Assembly (NCBI RefSeq): GCF_014656295.1
Contig: NZ_BNCD01000005.1
Span: 124,001-188,000 of the forward strand
Direction of reading: 5' to 3'
Length of the DNA stretch: 64,000 bases
Origin: Streptomyces sulfonofaciens
GTDB taxonomy: Bacteria; Actinomycetota; Actinomycetes; Streptomycetales; Streptomycetaceae
Shown here: piece after piece, positions 1 to 7,139 of the stretch
Numbering within the stretch: position 1 is the stretch's first letter
Layout: every line of letters starts with the position of its first letter
The notes under the pieces: model-generated
The model's database searches: none
What the model was told of the DNA's origin: nothing
The model's input: the letters and a program-made list of their open reading frames with translations, nothing else
Position numbers and translations under genes: made by a program

Positions 1-236
1 TGCTCGACGCCCAGTCGCGGACCGTCAACACGGAGATGATGCTCGCTGCGGCCACCGCGCTCGCCGACGTGGTCCGCGAGGACGAGCTGAACCCGAACTA
101 CATCATCCCCAGCGTGTTCAACGACAAGGTCGCGGGCGCCGTCGCGGGGGCCGTGAGCAGCGCGGCCAAGGCGGCCGGTATGACCGCCACGGCACCGTCG
201 CCGGCCTCCTCGCCGGCCGCCGGCCCGGCACAGTGA
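1..236 (+). CDS. NAD(P)-dependent malic enzyme, C-terminal fragment
   Basis: Only the last ~78 codons are present; the gene enters from the left edge and stops with TGA at 234-236. The peptide contains MMLAAATALADVV followed by LNPNYIIPSVFNDKV, which I recognise as the end of the NAD-binding domain of bacterial malic enzymes (oxidative decarboxylation of malate to pyruvate). An Ala/Ser/Pro-rich tail of about 20 residues follows, which looks like a lineage-specific extension. Its place upstream of HU and murA fits the Streptomyces gene order. The family call rests on this short segment only. Confidence 0.75.
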   Translation, partial: LDAQSRTVNTEMMLAAATALADVVREDELNPNYIIPSVFNDKVAGAVAGAVSSAAKAAGMTATAPSPASSPAAGPAQ

Positions 237-605
237 CTGATTTCACCCACGGCGCGTCGTGGAACACCTGACCGGAGCAGCCCCTTAGGGTGGCGGGGCA
301 GCAATCGCCCACGCCTGAGGTCCCCCTCCCGGCCCTGGGGGTACCTCCCAGGCCCCTCAAGGCGCTCGGGAAGGGCCTGGAGGCACCCAGGGGAAGTGGA
401 CAGAGCGTCACCATTTCAAGGCAGTGGCGCTTTTCGTGTGACTTCCAGGGGTGCCGGATTGGCGTTCCCGCCGCAGGTGGGGGCAGGATGCCTTTCTGGG
501 CGCGAGGGTCTGGCTACGGACCCGGGTCCGGGGACCGACCGAGGACCCTGGCAGCATCGGCTTCGATCTCACGCCTCAACGCAAGCTGAACACGGGAGTA
601 CAAAC
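237..605. other. intergenic region between malic enzyme and HU gene
   Basis: This 369-base spacer has no convincing gene. It holds a long imperfect inverted repeat (333-393, listed separately) and, from about 400, less structured sequence that must contain the HU promoter. An open frame in the same phase as HU runs through it, but lacks family similarity before the HU start. Confidence 0.6.
333..393. repeat. imperfect long inverted repeat, MITE/REP-like or terminator
   Basis: The left arm (333-356, containing CCTGGGGGTACCTCCCAGG) is mirrored by the right arm (373-393, GGGCCTGGAGGCACCCAGGGG) with small indels, around a 16-base loop. The left arm can also fold alone (CCTGGG 334-339 with CCCAGG 347-352). 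It lies 97 bases after the malic enzyme stop. It could act as a transcription terminator, or be a copy of a dispersed Streptomyces intergenic palindrome of similar type. I cannot count other genomic copies. Confidence 0.6.
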
Positions 606-887
606 ATGAACCGCAGTGAGCTGGTGGCCGCGCTGGCCGACCGCGCCGAGGTGACCCGCAAGGACGCCGACGCCGTGCTGGCCGCGTTCGCCGAGACCGT
701 CGGCGAGATCGTCTCCAAGGGGGACGAGAAGGTCACCATCCCCGGCTTTCTGACCTTCGAGCGCACCCACCGTGCCGCTCGCACCGCCCGCAACCCGCAG
801 ACGGGTGAGCCGATCGAGATCCCGGCCGGCTTCAGCGTCAAGGTTTCGGCCGGGTCCAAGCTCAAGGAAGCGGCCAAGGGCAAGTAA
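606..887 (+). CDS. hupA: HU-family nucleoid protein
   Basis: A 93-residue single-domain HU/IHF-type protein that bends and compacts DNA non-specifically as a dimer. It opens MNRSELVAALADRA, has the conserved core KVTIPGFLTFERTHRAARTARNPQTGEPIEIPA (the DNA-binding beta arm with RNPQTG) and ends VKVSAGSKLKEAAKGK. Length matches the short vegetative HU (HupA) and lacks the Lys/Ala-rich tail of the second actinobacterial HU (HupS). The ATG at 606 follows GGGAG at 594-598. An upstream in-frame extension exists but has no family match. A strong hairpin (906-939) follows, so it is probably monocistronic. Confidence 0.95.
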   Translation: MNRSELVAALADRAEVTRKDADAVLAAFAETVGEIVSKGDEKVTIPGFLTFERTHRAARTARNPQTGEPIEIPAGFSVKVSAGSKLKEAAKGK

Positions 888-905
888 GCCCCTCGTTACG
901 CCGAT

Positions 906-939
906 GGGGCGGTCACTCTCCGGGGGAGGTGACCGCCCC
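906..939 (+). terminator. terminator of the HU gene
   Basis: A perfect 11-base stem (GGGGCGGTCAC at 906-916 with GTGACCGCCCC at 929-939) around a 12-base loop, starting 19 bases after the hupA stop and followed by GTTCTGGTT. It has no long T-run, as is usual in Streptomyces. Confidence 0.85.
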
Positions 940-1035
940 GTTCTGGTTCCCGGGGGCGCGCCGGGCCGGTCGCGCCCGCCGGGCGGGGCAGGCCCCGTTT
1001 GCCGTGGAAGAGCCCGGGGCCTTCCAGGGACGGCC

Positions 1036-2385
1036 TCAGACGCCGGCGGGCTTCCCCTGCGCCGGCAGCTCCGCCTTCGCACCCAGTTCACGCAGCTTGC
1101 CCATGAAGTTCTCGTAGCCGCGGTTGATGAGGTCGATGCCGTGGACGCGCGAGGTGCCCTGGGCGGCCAGCGCGGCGATCAGATAGGAGAAGCCGCCGCG
1201 CAGATCGGGGATGACGAGGTCGGCACCCTGCAGCCTGGTGGGACCGGAAACCACCGCGGAGTGCAGGAAGTTGCGCTGGCCGAACCGGCAGTCCGAGCCG
1301 CCCAGGCACTCGCGGTAGAGCTGGATGTGCGCGCCCATCTGGTTGAGCGCGGACGTGAAGCCCAGCCGGGACTCGTAGACCGTCTCGTGGATGATCGACA
1401 GGCCGGTGGCCTGCGTCAGCGCGACGACCAGCGGCTGCTGCCAGTCGGTCTGGAAGCCGGGGTGCACATCGGTCTCCAGCGCGATCGACTTCAGGGTGCC
1501 GCCCGGGTGCCAGAACCGGATCCCGCTGTCGTCGATCTCGAAGGCGCCGCCCACCTTCCGGTAGGTGTTCAGGAACGTCATCATCGACCGCTGCTGCGCG
1601 CCGTGCACATAGATGTCACCCTCGGTCGCCAGTGCCGCGGAGGCCCAGGATGCGGCCTCAAGGCGGTCCGGCAGGGCGCGGTGGGCGTAGCCGTCGAGCT
1701 TGTCCACGCCGGTGATCCGGATGGTGCGGTCGGTGTCCATCGCAATGATCGCGCCCATTTTCTGCAGGACGCAGATCAGGTCCTCGATCTCCGGCTCGAC
1801 CGCCGCGTTGGAGAGTTCCGTCACACCCTCGGCGAGCACCCCGGTCAGCAGCACCTGCTCGGTCGCGCCGACCGACGGGTACGGCAGCCGGATCTTGGTG
1901 CCGCGCAGCCGCTGCGGTGCCTCCAGGTACTGCCCGTCCGCGCGCTTGTCGATCCGCGCGCCGAACTGCCGCAGCACGTCGAAGTGGAAGTCGATCGGCC
2001 GGCCGCCGATGTCGCAGCCGCCGAGGCCCGGGATGAAGGCGTGGCCGAGGCGGTGCAGCAGCGGGCCGCAGAAAAGGATCGGGATGCGGGACGAGCCGGC
2101 GTGCGCGTCGATGTCCGCGACGTTGGCGCTCTCCACGTGTGTCGGGTCGAGCAGCAGCTCGCCCGGTTCGTCACCCGGGCGCACCGTCACCCCGTGGAGC
2201 TGGAGCAGACCGCGCACCACCCGTACGTCACGGATGTCGGGGACGTTGCGCAGCCGGCTCGGGGCGCTGCCGAGCAGCGCGGCGACCATGGCCTTGGGCA
2301 CGAGGTTCTTCGCGCCGCGGACACGGATCTCGCCCTCCAGCGGGGTGCCGCCGTGGACGAGCAGGACATCATCGGTGACGGTCAT
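1036..2385 (-). CDS. murA: UDP-N-acetylglucosamine 1-carboxyvinyltransferase
   Basis: A 449-residue EPSP-synthase-fold enzyme that transfers enolpyruvate from PEP to UDP-GlcNAc, the first committed step of peptidoglycan synthesis in the cytoplasm. The N-terminus has VRGAKN with Lys26, the conserved substrate-binding lysine. The active-site loop reads GLGGCDIGGRPID with Cys124, the residue alkylated by fosfomycin in typical MurA; actinobacteria with Asp here are resistant, so Cys predicts sensitivity at this enzyme. I chose the ATG at 2385 (MTVTDDVLLV) because the 13 residues upstream do not look like protein. It is divergent from the YqgE gene and convergent with hupA. Confidence 0.93.
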   Translation of the reverse strand: MTVTDDVLLVHGGTPLEGEIRVRGAKNLVPKAMVAALLGSAPSRLRNVPDIRDVRVVRGLLQLHGVTVRPGDEPGELLLDPTHVESANVADIDAHAGSSRIPILFCGPLLHRLGHAFIPGLGGCDIGGRPIDFHFDVLRQFGARIDKRADGQYLEAPQRLRGTKIRLPYPSVGATEQVLLTGVLAEGVTELSNAAVEPEIEDLICVLQKMGAIIAMDTDRTIRITGVDKLDGYAHRALPDRLEAASWASAALATEGDIYVHGAQQRSMMTFLNTYRKVGGAFEIDDSGIRFWHPGGTLKSIALETDVHPGFQTDWQQPLVVALTQATGLSIIHETVYESRLGFTSALNQMGAHIQLYRECLGGSDCRFGQRNFLHSAVVSGPTRLQGADLVIPDLRGGFSYLIAALAAQGTSRVHGIDLINRGYENFMGKLRELGAKAELPAQGKPAGV

Positions 2386-2630
2386 GAATCTCGCGTTCCG
2401 AAGAGAGGAAAGGGCCGAAGGCACAGACTAGACGCCGGGCACCCCGGTTCCGTAAGCCCGCAGGCGAGCCCCGTCGCCACGGGGGCGGGCCCCGGCCACG
2501 AACCGCGCCCGGCCGGCCACGGCAGGTCACCGCCGGCCCGCCCGGCGCGGGGCCCCGGCCGGCCGGGGCGTGAGCCGCATTCGGACGCGTACCTGCGTGG
2601 GGTGCCCGGAACGGGGAAAGATGCGGGATC

Positions 2631-3212
2631 ATGGCTGGCATGACCGAGGTGTCCTCGCTCACAGGGCGGCTGCTCGTGGCCACCCCCGCCCTGGCGGACC
2701 CGAACTTCGACCGCGCGGTGGTGCTGCTCCTCGACCACGACGAGGAGGGCTCACTCGGCGTGGTCCTCAACCGTCCCACCCCGGTGGACGTCGGCGACAT
2801 CCTGGAGGGCTGGGGCGACCTCGCGGGCGAACCCGGCGTCGTCTTCCAGGGGGGTCCCGTCTCGCTCGACTCCGCCCTCGGCGTCGCGGTGATCCCCGGT
2901 GGCGCCGCCGGTGAGGCCGTGCCACTCGGCTGGCGGCGCGTGCACGGCGCCATCGGCCTCGTCGACCTGGAGGCCCCGCCCGAACTGCTCGCCTCGGCGC
3001 TCGGCTCGCTGCGGATCTTCGCGGGTTACGCCGGATGGGGGCCCGGCCAACTGGAGGACGAGCTGGCGGAGGGGGCGTGGTACGTGGTCGAGTCGGAGCC
3101 CGGCGACGTGTCCTCACCGGCGCCGGAGCGGCTCTGGCGGGAGGTGCTGCGCCGCCAGCGCAGTGAGCTCGCCATGGTGGCGACCTATCCGGACGACCCG
3201 TCTCTCAACTGA
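2631..3212 (+). CDS. YqgE/AlgH family protein
   Basis: A 193-residue cytoplasmic protein of the YqgE/AlgH (UPF0301) family. Diagnostic segments are SLTGRLLVATPALADPNFDRAVVLLL, the EGSLGVVLNRPT signature, VFQGGPVS and FAGYAGWGPGQLEDEL. The biochemical role of the family is unclear; AlgH has been linked to alginate regulation in Pseudomonas, which is not informative here. ATG at 2631 and ATG at 2640 (MTEVSS) are both possible starts. It precedes the DUF3039 gene by 29 bases and may be co-transcribed with it. Confidence 0.9.
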   Translation: MAGMTEVSSLTGRLLVATPALADPNFDRAVVLLLDHDEEGSLGVVLNRPTPVDVGDILEGWGDLAGEPGVVFQGGPVSLDSALGVAVIPGGAAGEAVPLGWRRVHGAIGLVDLEAPPELLASALGSLRIFAGYAGWGPGQLEDELAEGAWYVVESEPGDVSSPAPERLWREVLRRQRSELAMVATYPDDPSLN

Positions 3213-3241
3213 TGTGCGAACCCTTCAGTACCCTTGGCCCT

Positions 3242-3526
3242 ATGAGCACTCTTGAGCCCGAGCGTGGGGCAGGTACGGGGACCCTCGTAGAGCCGACGCC
3301 TCAGACGTCGCACGGTGACGGCGACCACGAGCGCTTCGCCCACTACGTCCAGAAGGACAAGATCATGGCGAGCGCACTCGACGGCACCCCCGTCGTCGCG
3401 CTCTGCGGCAAGGTGTGGGTGCCGGGCCGTGATCCCAAGAAGTACCCGGTCTGCCCCATGTGCAAGGAGATCTACGAGTCCATGGGTGCGGGCGGCGACA
3501 AGGACAAGGACAAGGGCAAGAAGTAG
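3242..3526 (+). CDS. DUF3039 domain protein
   Basis: A 94-residue actinobacterial protein. It carries HERFAHYVQKDKIMASALDGTPVVALCGKVWVP followed by DPKKYPVCPMCKEIYE; the CGK and CPMC cysteines form a likely zinc-ribbon-like site. The tail is Lys/Asp-rich (KDKDKGKK). I chose ATG 3242 (MSTLEPER) because the upstream in-frame ATG at 3212 overlaps the stop of the YqgE gene and adds only ten poorly conserved residues. No function is known for the family. A canonical terminator lies just downstream. Confidence 0.85.
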   Translation: MSTLEPERGAGTGTLVEPTPQTSHGDGDHERFAHYVQKDKIMASALDGTPVVALCGKVWVPGRDPKKYPVCPMCKEIYESMGAGGDKDKDKGKK

Positions 3527-3559
3527 TCCGCCTGCGGCGCGGTCTGCTGCTGCCCGGTG

Positions 3560-3597
3560 AAAGGCCCCGGTGCGCTTCGGCGTGCCCCGGGGCCTTT
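3560..3597 (+). terminator. terminator after the DUF3039 gene
   Basis: AAAGGCCCCGG (3560-3570) pairs perfectly with CCGGGGCCTTT (3587-3597) across a 16-base loop, 33 bases after the stop. The TTT at the end of the stem gives it a near rho-independent form. Confidence 0.85.
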
Positions 3598-3621
3598 GTG
3601 CTGTCCCGGGACCGGTCACAG

Positions 3622-3637
3622 AGTGGTAGAGACCTCT
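3622..3637 (+). promoter_or_regulatory. dre-like (DasR-type) operator candidate
   Basis: AGTGGTAGAGACCTCT matches 12 of 16 positions of the DasR responsive element consensus ACTGGTCTAGACCACT as I remember it. It lies about 120 bases before the sugar-binding protein of an operon that ends in a beta-N-acetylhexosaminidase, which is the right biological context for the GlcN-6-P-responsive repressor DasR. The match is moderate, so this is a candidate. Confidence 0.5.
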
Positions 3638-3701
3638 GAGCGGACCTTGTCGACATGTGCATGTCCTTCTAGCCTCCAGGTGTTGTGCAGCACGAAACAG
3701 T

Positions 3702-3720
3702 CGTTGCGCACCTTGCAACG
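3702..3720. promoter_or_regulatory. inverted repeat upstream of the ABC operon
   Basis: CGTTGC (3702-3707) and GCAACG (3715-3720) form a perfect 6-base inverted repeat with a 7-base spacer, 36 bases before the start codon. It could be a second operator (for example for a LacI or ROK regulator) or a leader hairpin. No regulator gene is adjacent. Confidence 0.4.
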
Positions 3721-3755
3721 CGAAGCGAAGCACCGTCGACCCGGAGGTCCGCTCG

Positions 3756-5060
3756 ATGAAGCTCCCCGCCCGCATGCCAGCCGTCGTCGCGGCTCTCGTC
3801 CTCGCGTCGCTCACCGCCACCGCCTGCGCGCCCGGCACCTCGGGCGGCGGCGCCGGCGCCGACGACAAGAGCGGCACCCTGCGCGTCTGGCTCTTCCAGG
3901 AGGTTGCGGGCGCGCCGAAGGAGCGGGTCGTCCAGCACGCCGTGGCGGCCTTCGAGAAGGCGCACAAGGGCACGGATGTGCACGTCGAGTACATCCCCGT
4001 GGAGACCCGCGCCGAGAAGATCAAGGCGGCCTTCAACGACCCCGCGAGCGCCCCGGACGTCATCGAGTACGGCAACACGGACACCGCCGGATACGTCCAC
4101 GACGGTGGACTCGCCGACGTCACCGAGGAGTTCGCGGCCTGGGACGAGGCCAAGGACACCGACCCGACCGCCAGGGAGTCCGTCACGGTCGGCGGCAGGG
4201 TCTACGGGGCGCCGCTCTTCGTCGGCGTGCGTGCGCTGTACTACCGCACCGACGTCTTCCGGGAGCTGGGCCTGCGGCCCCCGGCGACCCAGCGGGAGCT
4301 GGTCGACGACGCCAGAGCCGTGCACAGGAGCCGCCCCGACCTGTACGGGCTCGCCGTCGGCGGCGCGTACACCTACGGGGCGATGCCGTTCATCTGGGCC
4401 GCGGGCGGCGAACTCGCCGAGAAGAAGGGGGGCTCGTACACCTCCGCCATCGACAGCGCCGCCGCGCAGAAGGGCATCCGCGCCTACACCTCGCTCTTCG
4501 GCGACACCAACTGCCCGGCCGACAAGTGTGCGGGGTGGGGTGGCAACGACACGGTGACAGCGTTCGCCTCCGGGAAGGCGGCGATGGTCATCGGTGGTGA
4601 CTTCAACCACCAGGCCATCGAGGAAGGCAAGGTCAAGGGCAAGTACGCGGTCGTACCGCTGCCCGGCATCAAGAAGGGTGACATCGCTCCGGCGTTCGCG
4701 GGCGGGAACAATCTCGGGGTGCTCAAGAGCACGTCGCACCGCACCCTGGCCGTCGGCCTGATGGAGGCGCTGGCCTCGAAGAAGACCCAGGCCGCGCTCT
4801 TCGACGGTATGGGCTTCCTGCCGACGTTCACCGACGTGCGGGCCCGGGCCGCGAAGAAGGAGCCGTTCGTGGCGCCGTTCATCACCACCCTCGGCGCCGG
4901 GGCCAGGTTCGTGCCCGCCTCGGCCGCCTGGGGCCAGATCGACGCCTCGCTGGTGCTGCCGACGATGTTCCAGCAGATCGTCAGCGGCCGCAAGGACGTG
5001 GCGGCCGCGGCGGGCGAGGCCGCGCGGAAGATGGACGACGCCTTCGCGTCGGCCGGCTGA
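3756..5060 (+). CDS. sugar ABC transporter substrate-binding lipoprotein
   Basis: A 434-residue family-1 extracellular solute-binding protein. It has a signal peptide MKLPARMPAVVAALVLASL and a lipobox-like TATAC with Cys24, so it should be lipid-anchored on the outer membrane face. The body has the usual fold markers: LRVWLFQEV near the start, YRTDVFRELGL, FASGKAAMVIGGDF and GGNNLGVLK. The ATG at 3756 is preceded by GGAGG (3742-3746). Two permeases follow, but no ATPase gene; such Streptomyces systems share the MsiK ATPase encoded elsewhere. The downstream hexosaminidase suggests chitobiose or a related aminosugar oligomer as substrate. That specificity is inferred. Confidence 0.88.
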   Translation: MKLPARMPAVVAALVLASLTATACAPGTSGGGAGADDKSGTLRVWLFQEVAGAPKERVVQHAVAAFEKAHKGTDVHVEYIPVETRAEKIKAAFNDPASAPDVIEYGNTDTAGYVHDGGLADVTEEFAAWDEAKDTDPTARESVTVGGRVYGAPLFVGVRALYYRTDVFRELGLRPPATQRELVDDARAVHRSRPDLYGLAVGGAYTYGAMPFIWAAGGELAEKKGGSYTSAIDSAAAQKGIRAYTSLFGDTNCPADKCAGWGGNDTVTAFASGKAAMVIGGDFNHQAIEEGKVKGKYAVVPLPGIKKGDIAPAFAGGNNLGVLKSTSHRTLAVGLMEALASKKTQAALFDGMGFLPTFTDVRARAAKKEPFVAPFITTLGAGARFVPASAAWGQIDASLVLPTMFQQIVSGRKDVAAAAGEAARKMDDAFASAG

Positions 5061-5089
5061 CCGGCCGCGCGGAACGGCACGGTGACGCC

Positions 5090-6217
5090 ATGACGCAGCC
5101 AGCCGACGCCCTCACCCCACCGCCCGCGGTCGCGCCCGGTGCGGCGCCAGGGCGCCCGGACGGCGCCCGGCGGCCCGGGCGCCGGGCCCCGGCCGCCGGG
5201 CGCGGTCCTTCCGCCCGTCGGGGCCCCGGCACCCGGCCCGGTGCGTGGACGCCCTGGCTCTACCTCGCCCCGGCACTGGTCGTGCTCGCCGGGCTGCTGG
5301 TCTACCCCGTCTACGAACTCGGCCTGATCTCGTTCCTGGACTATACGCAGGCCCAGGTCAGCGGCGGCCGGCCGACGTCCTTCCGGGGCCTTGGCAACTA
5401 CGCCGACCTGTTCGGCGACGGCCAGTTCTGGCAGGTGCTGGTCGCCACCGTGCTGTTCGCCGCCGCCTGTGTGGTCTGCACCCTGCTGGTGGGCTGTGCC
5501 TTCGCGGTGCTGCTCACCCGGGTGCGGGCGGTGCCGCGGCTGGCGCTGATGCTGGCCGCGCTCGGGGCCTGGGCCACGCCCGCCGTCACGGGCTCCACGG
5601 TCTGGATGTTCCTCTTCGACCCCGACTTCGGCCCGGTCGACAAGGTGCTCGGACTCGGCGACCACTCCTGGACCTACGGCCGCTACAGCGCTTTCACCCT
5701 CGTCCTGCTCGAAGTCGTCTGGTGCTCCTTCCCGTTCGTGATGGTGACCGTCTACGCGGGCATCAGGGCGGTGCCCGGCGAGATCCTGGAGGCCGCCGCG
5801 CTGGACGGCGCGTCGCAGTGGCGGACGTGGCGCTCGGTGCTGGCACCCGTGCTGCGGCCCATTCTGGTGGTCGTCACCATCCAGTCGGTCATCTGGGACT
5901 TCAAGGTGTTCACCCAGATCTACGTGATGACCGGCGGCGGCGGAATAGCCGGACAGAACCTGGTACTCAACGTCTACGCCTACCAGAAGGCCTTCGCCTC
6001 GTCCCAGTACGGGCTGGGTTCCGCCATCGGCGTCGTGATGCTGCTGATCCTGCTCGCGGTCACGCTGATCTACCTGCGGCTGCTGCGCCGGCAGGAAGGC
6101 CGGGAGGAAACCCGGCAGGAAACCCGGCAGGGGAGCCGGCAGGAAATCCGGCAGGAAACCCGGCAGGGCATCAGGCAGAAGAGCCGACAGGACATCAGGC
6201 GGGGGGAGGAAAGGTGA
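5090..6217 (+). CDS. sugar ABC transporter permease (MalF-like)
   Basis: A 375-residue inner-membrane permease with six predicted membrane segments, starting around residue 50 (WLYLAPALVVLAGLLVYPVYELGL). The EAA loop EAAALDGASQWRTWRSVLAPVL, the docking site for the ATPase, is in the C-terminal half. The first ~50 residues are Pro/Ala/Arg/Gly-rich and probably cytosolic. The last ~40 residues are a strange Arg/Gln/Glu repeat (units like RQE-TRQ-SRQ-IRQ) encoded by a tandem array near 6095-6195. The stop overlaps the GTG of the next permease (GTGA), indicating translational coupling. Confidence 0.9.
   Translation: MTQPADALTPPPAVAPGAAPGRPDGARRPGRRAPAAGRGPSARRGPGTRPGAWTPWLYLAPALVVLAGLLVYPVYELGLISFLDYTQAQVSGGRPTSFRGLGNYADLFGDGQFWQVLVATVLFAAACVVCTLLVGCAFAVLLTRVRAVPRLALMLAALGAWATPAVTGSTVWMFLFDPDFGPVDKVLGLGDHSWTYGRYSAFTLVLLEVVWCSFPFVMVTVYAGIRAVPGEILEAAALDGASQWRTWRSVLAPVLRPILVVVTIQSVIWDFKVFTQIYVMTGGGGIAGQNLVLNVYAYQKAFASSQYGLGSAIGVVMLLILLAVTLIYLRLLRRQEGREETRQETRQGSRQEIRQETRQGIRQKSRQDIRRGEER
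6095..6196. repeat. in-frame tandem repeat in the permease C-terminus
   Basis: Degenerate 12- to 15-base units of the form CCGGCAGGAAAC or CAGGAAAYCCGG are repeated about seven times. They encode the charged tail QETRQ-GSRQ-EIRQ-ETRQ-GIRQ-KSRQ-DIR. The period varies in multiples of three, so the frame is kept. Confidence 0.7.
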
Positions 6218-7077
6218 GCGCTGTGAACGCGATGCACGGCGTACGGAGGATCCTCCGGCAGCCGTGGCGACTGGCCGCCGATGCCACGGCCCTGCTCGCC
6301 GCCGCGGTGGTGGCCTTCCCGCTCTACTGGATGGTGCTCTCCGCCCTCAAACCCGCCGGTGAGATCGAGTCCACACGACCGCGGCCCTGGACGTCGGCAC
6401 CGTCGCTCGACTCCTTCCGGCGTGTCTTCGAGCAGCACGACTTCGGCCGGTACTTCCTCAATAGCTGTGTCGTCGCGGGCAGCGTGGTCGTGCTCTCCGC
6501 GCTGATCGCCTTTCTGGCGGCGACCGCGGTGACCCGCTTCCGGTTCCGCTTCCGCACCACGTTGCTGGTGATGTTCCTCATCGCCCAGATGGTGCCGGTG
6601 GAGGCCCTGACGATTCCGCTCTTCTTCCTGATGCGGGACTTCGGCCAGCTCAACACCCTGGGTTCGCTGATCCTGCCGCACCTCGCCTTCTCGCTGCCCT
6701 TCGCCATCTGGATGCTGCGGGGTTTCGTGAAGGCGGTCCCCGACGCGCTGGAGGAAGCCGCGTACATCGACGGGGCGAGCCGGGCCCGCTTTCTGTGGCG
6801 GATCCTCTTCCCGCTGGTGCTGCCCGGCCTCGTGGCCACCAGCGTGTTCTCCTTCATCTCCGCCTGGAACGACTTCCTGTTCGCCAAGTCCTTCATCATC
6901 AGCGACACCTCGCAGTCCACCCTCCCCATGGCGCTGCTGGTGTTCTTCAAGCCCGACGAGAACGACTGGGGCGGCATCATGGCCGCGTCGACCGTGATGA
7001 CCCTCCCGGTCCTGGTCTTCTTCGTCCTCGTCCAGCGGCGGTTGGTCTCCGGGCTCGGCGGCGCGGTGAAGGACTGA
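6214..7077 (+). CDS. sugar ABC transporter permease (MalG-like)
   Basis: A 287-residue partner permease with six membrane segments, from LLAAAVVAFPLYWMVLSALKP to VMTLPVLVFFVLVQRRLVSGLGG. The EAA loop reads EEAAYIDGASRARFLWRILFPLVLPGL. I chose GTG 6214, which overlaps the TGA of the upstream permease and follows the strong RBS GGGGGAGGAAAG; ATG 6231 is the alternative. It heterodimerises with the preceding permease and needs an ATPase encoded elsewhere. Confidence 0.9.
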   Translation: MSAVNAMHGVRRILRQPWRLAADATALLAAAVVAFPLYWMVLSALKPAGEIESTRPRPWTSAPSLDSFRRVFEQHDFGRYFLNSCVVAGSVVVLSALIAFLAATAVTRFRFRFRTTLLVMFLIAQMVPVEALTIPLFFLMRDFGQLNTLGSLILPHLAFSLPFAIWMLRGFVKAVPDALEEAAYIDGASRARFLWRILFPLVLPGLVATSVFSFISAWNDFLFAKSFIISDTSQSTLPMALLVFFKPDENDWGGIMAASTVMTLPVLVFFVLVQRRLVSGLGGAVKD

Positions 7078-7139
7078 AACACGCCACCGGCCCCGCCCCC
7101 GCCGCGGCCCCCGTCCGCCCCGACCACCAGGAGCACGCC

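Noticed and set aside
772..2643. Long plus-strand frame opposite murA
   Set aside because: It is the antisense shadow of murA; composition is Arg/Val/Gly-rich and it has no family motif.
5245..6213. N-terminal extension of the second permease frame through the first permease
   Set aside because: It overlaps the real first permease completely and reads Arg/Pro-rich; the coupled GTG at 6214 with its RBS is the right start.
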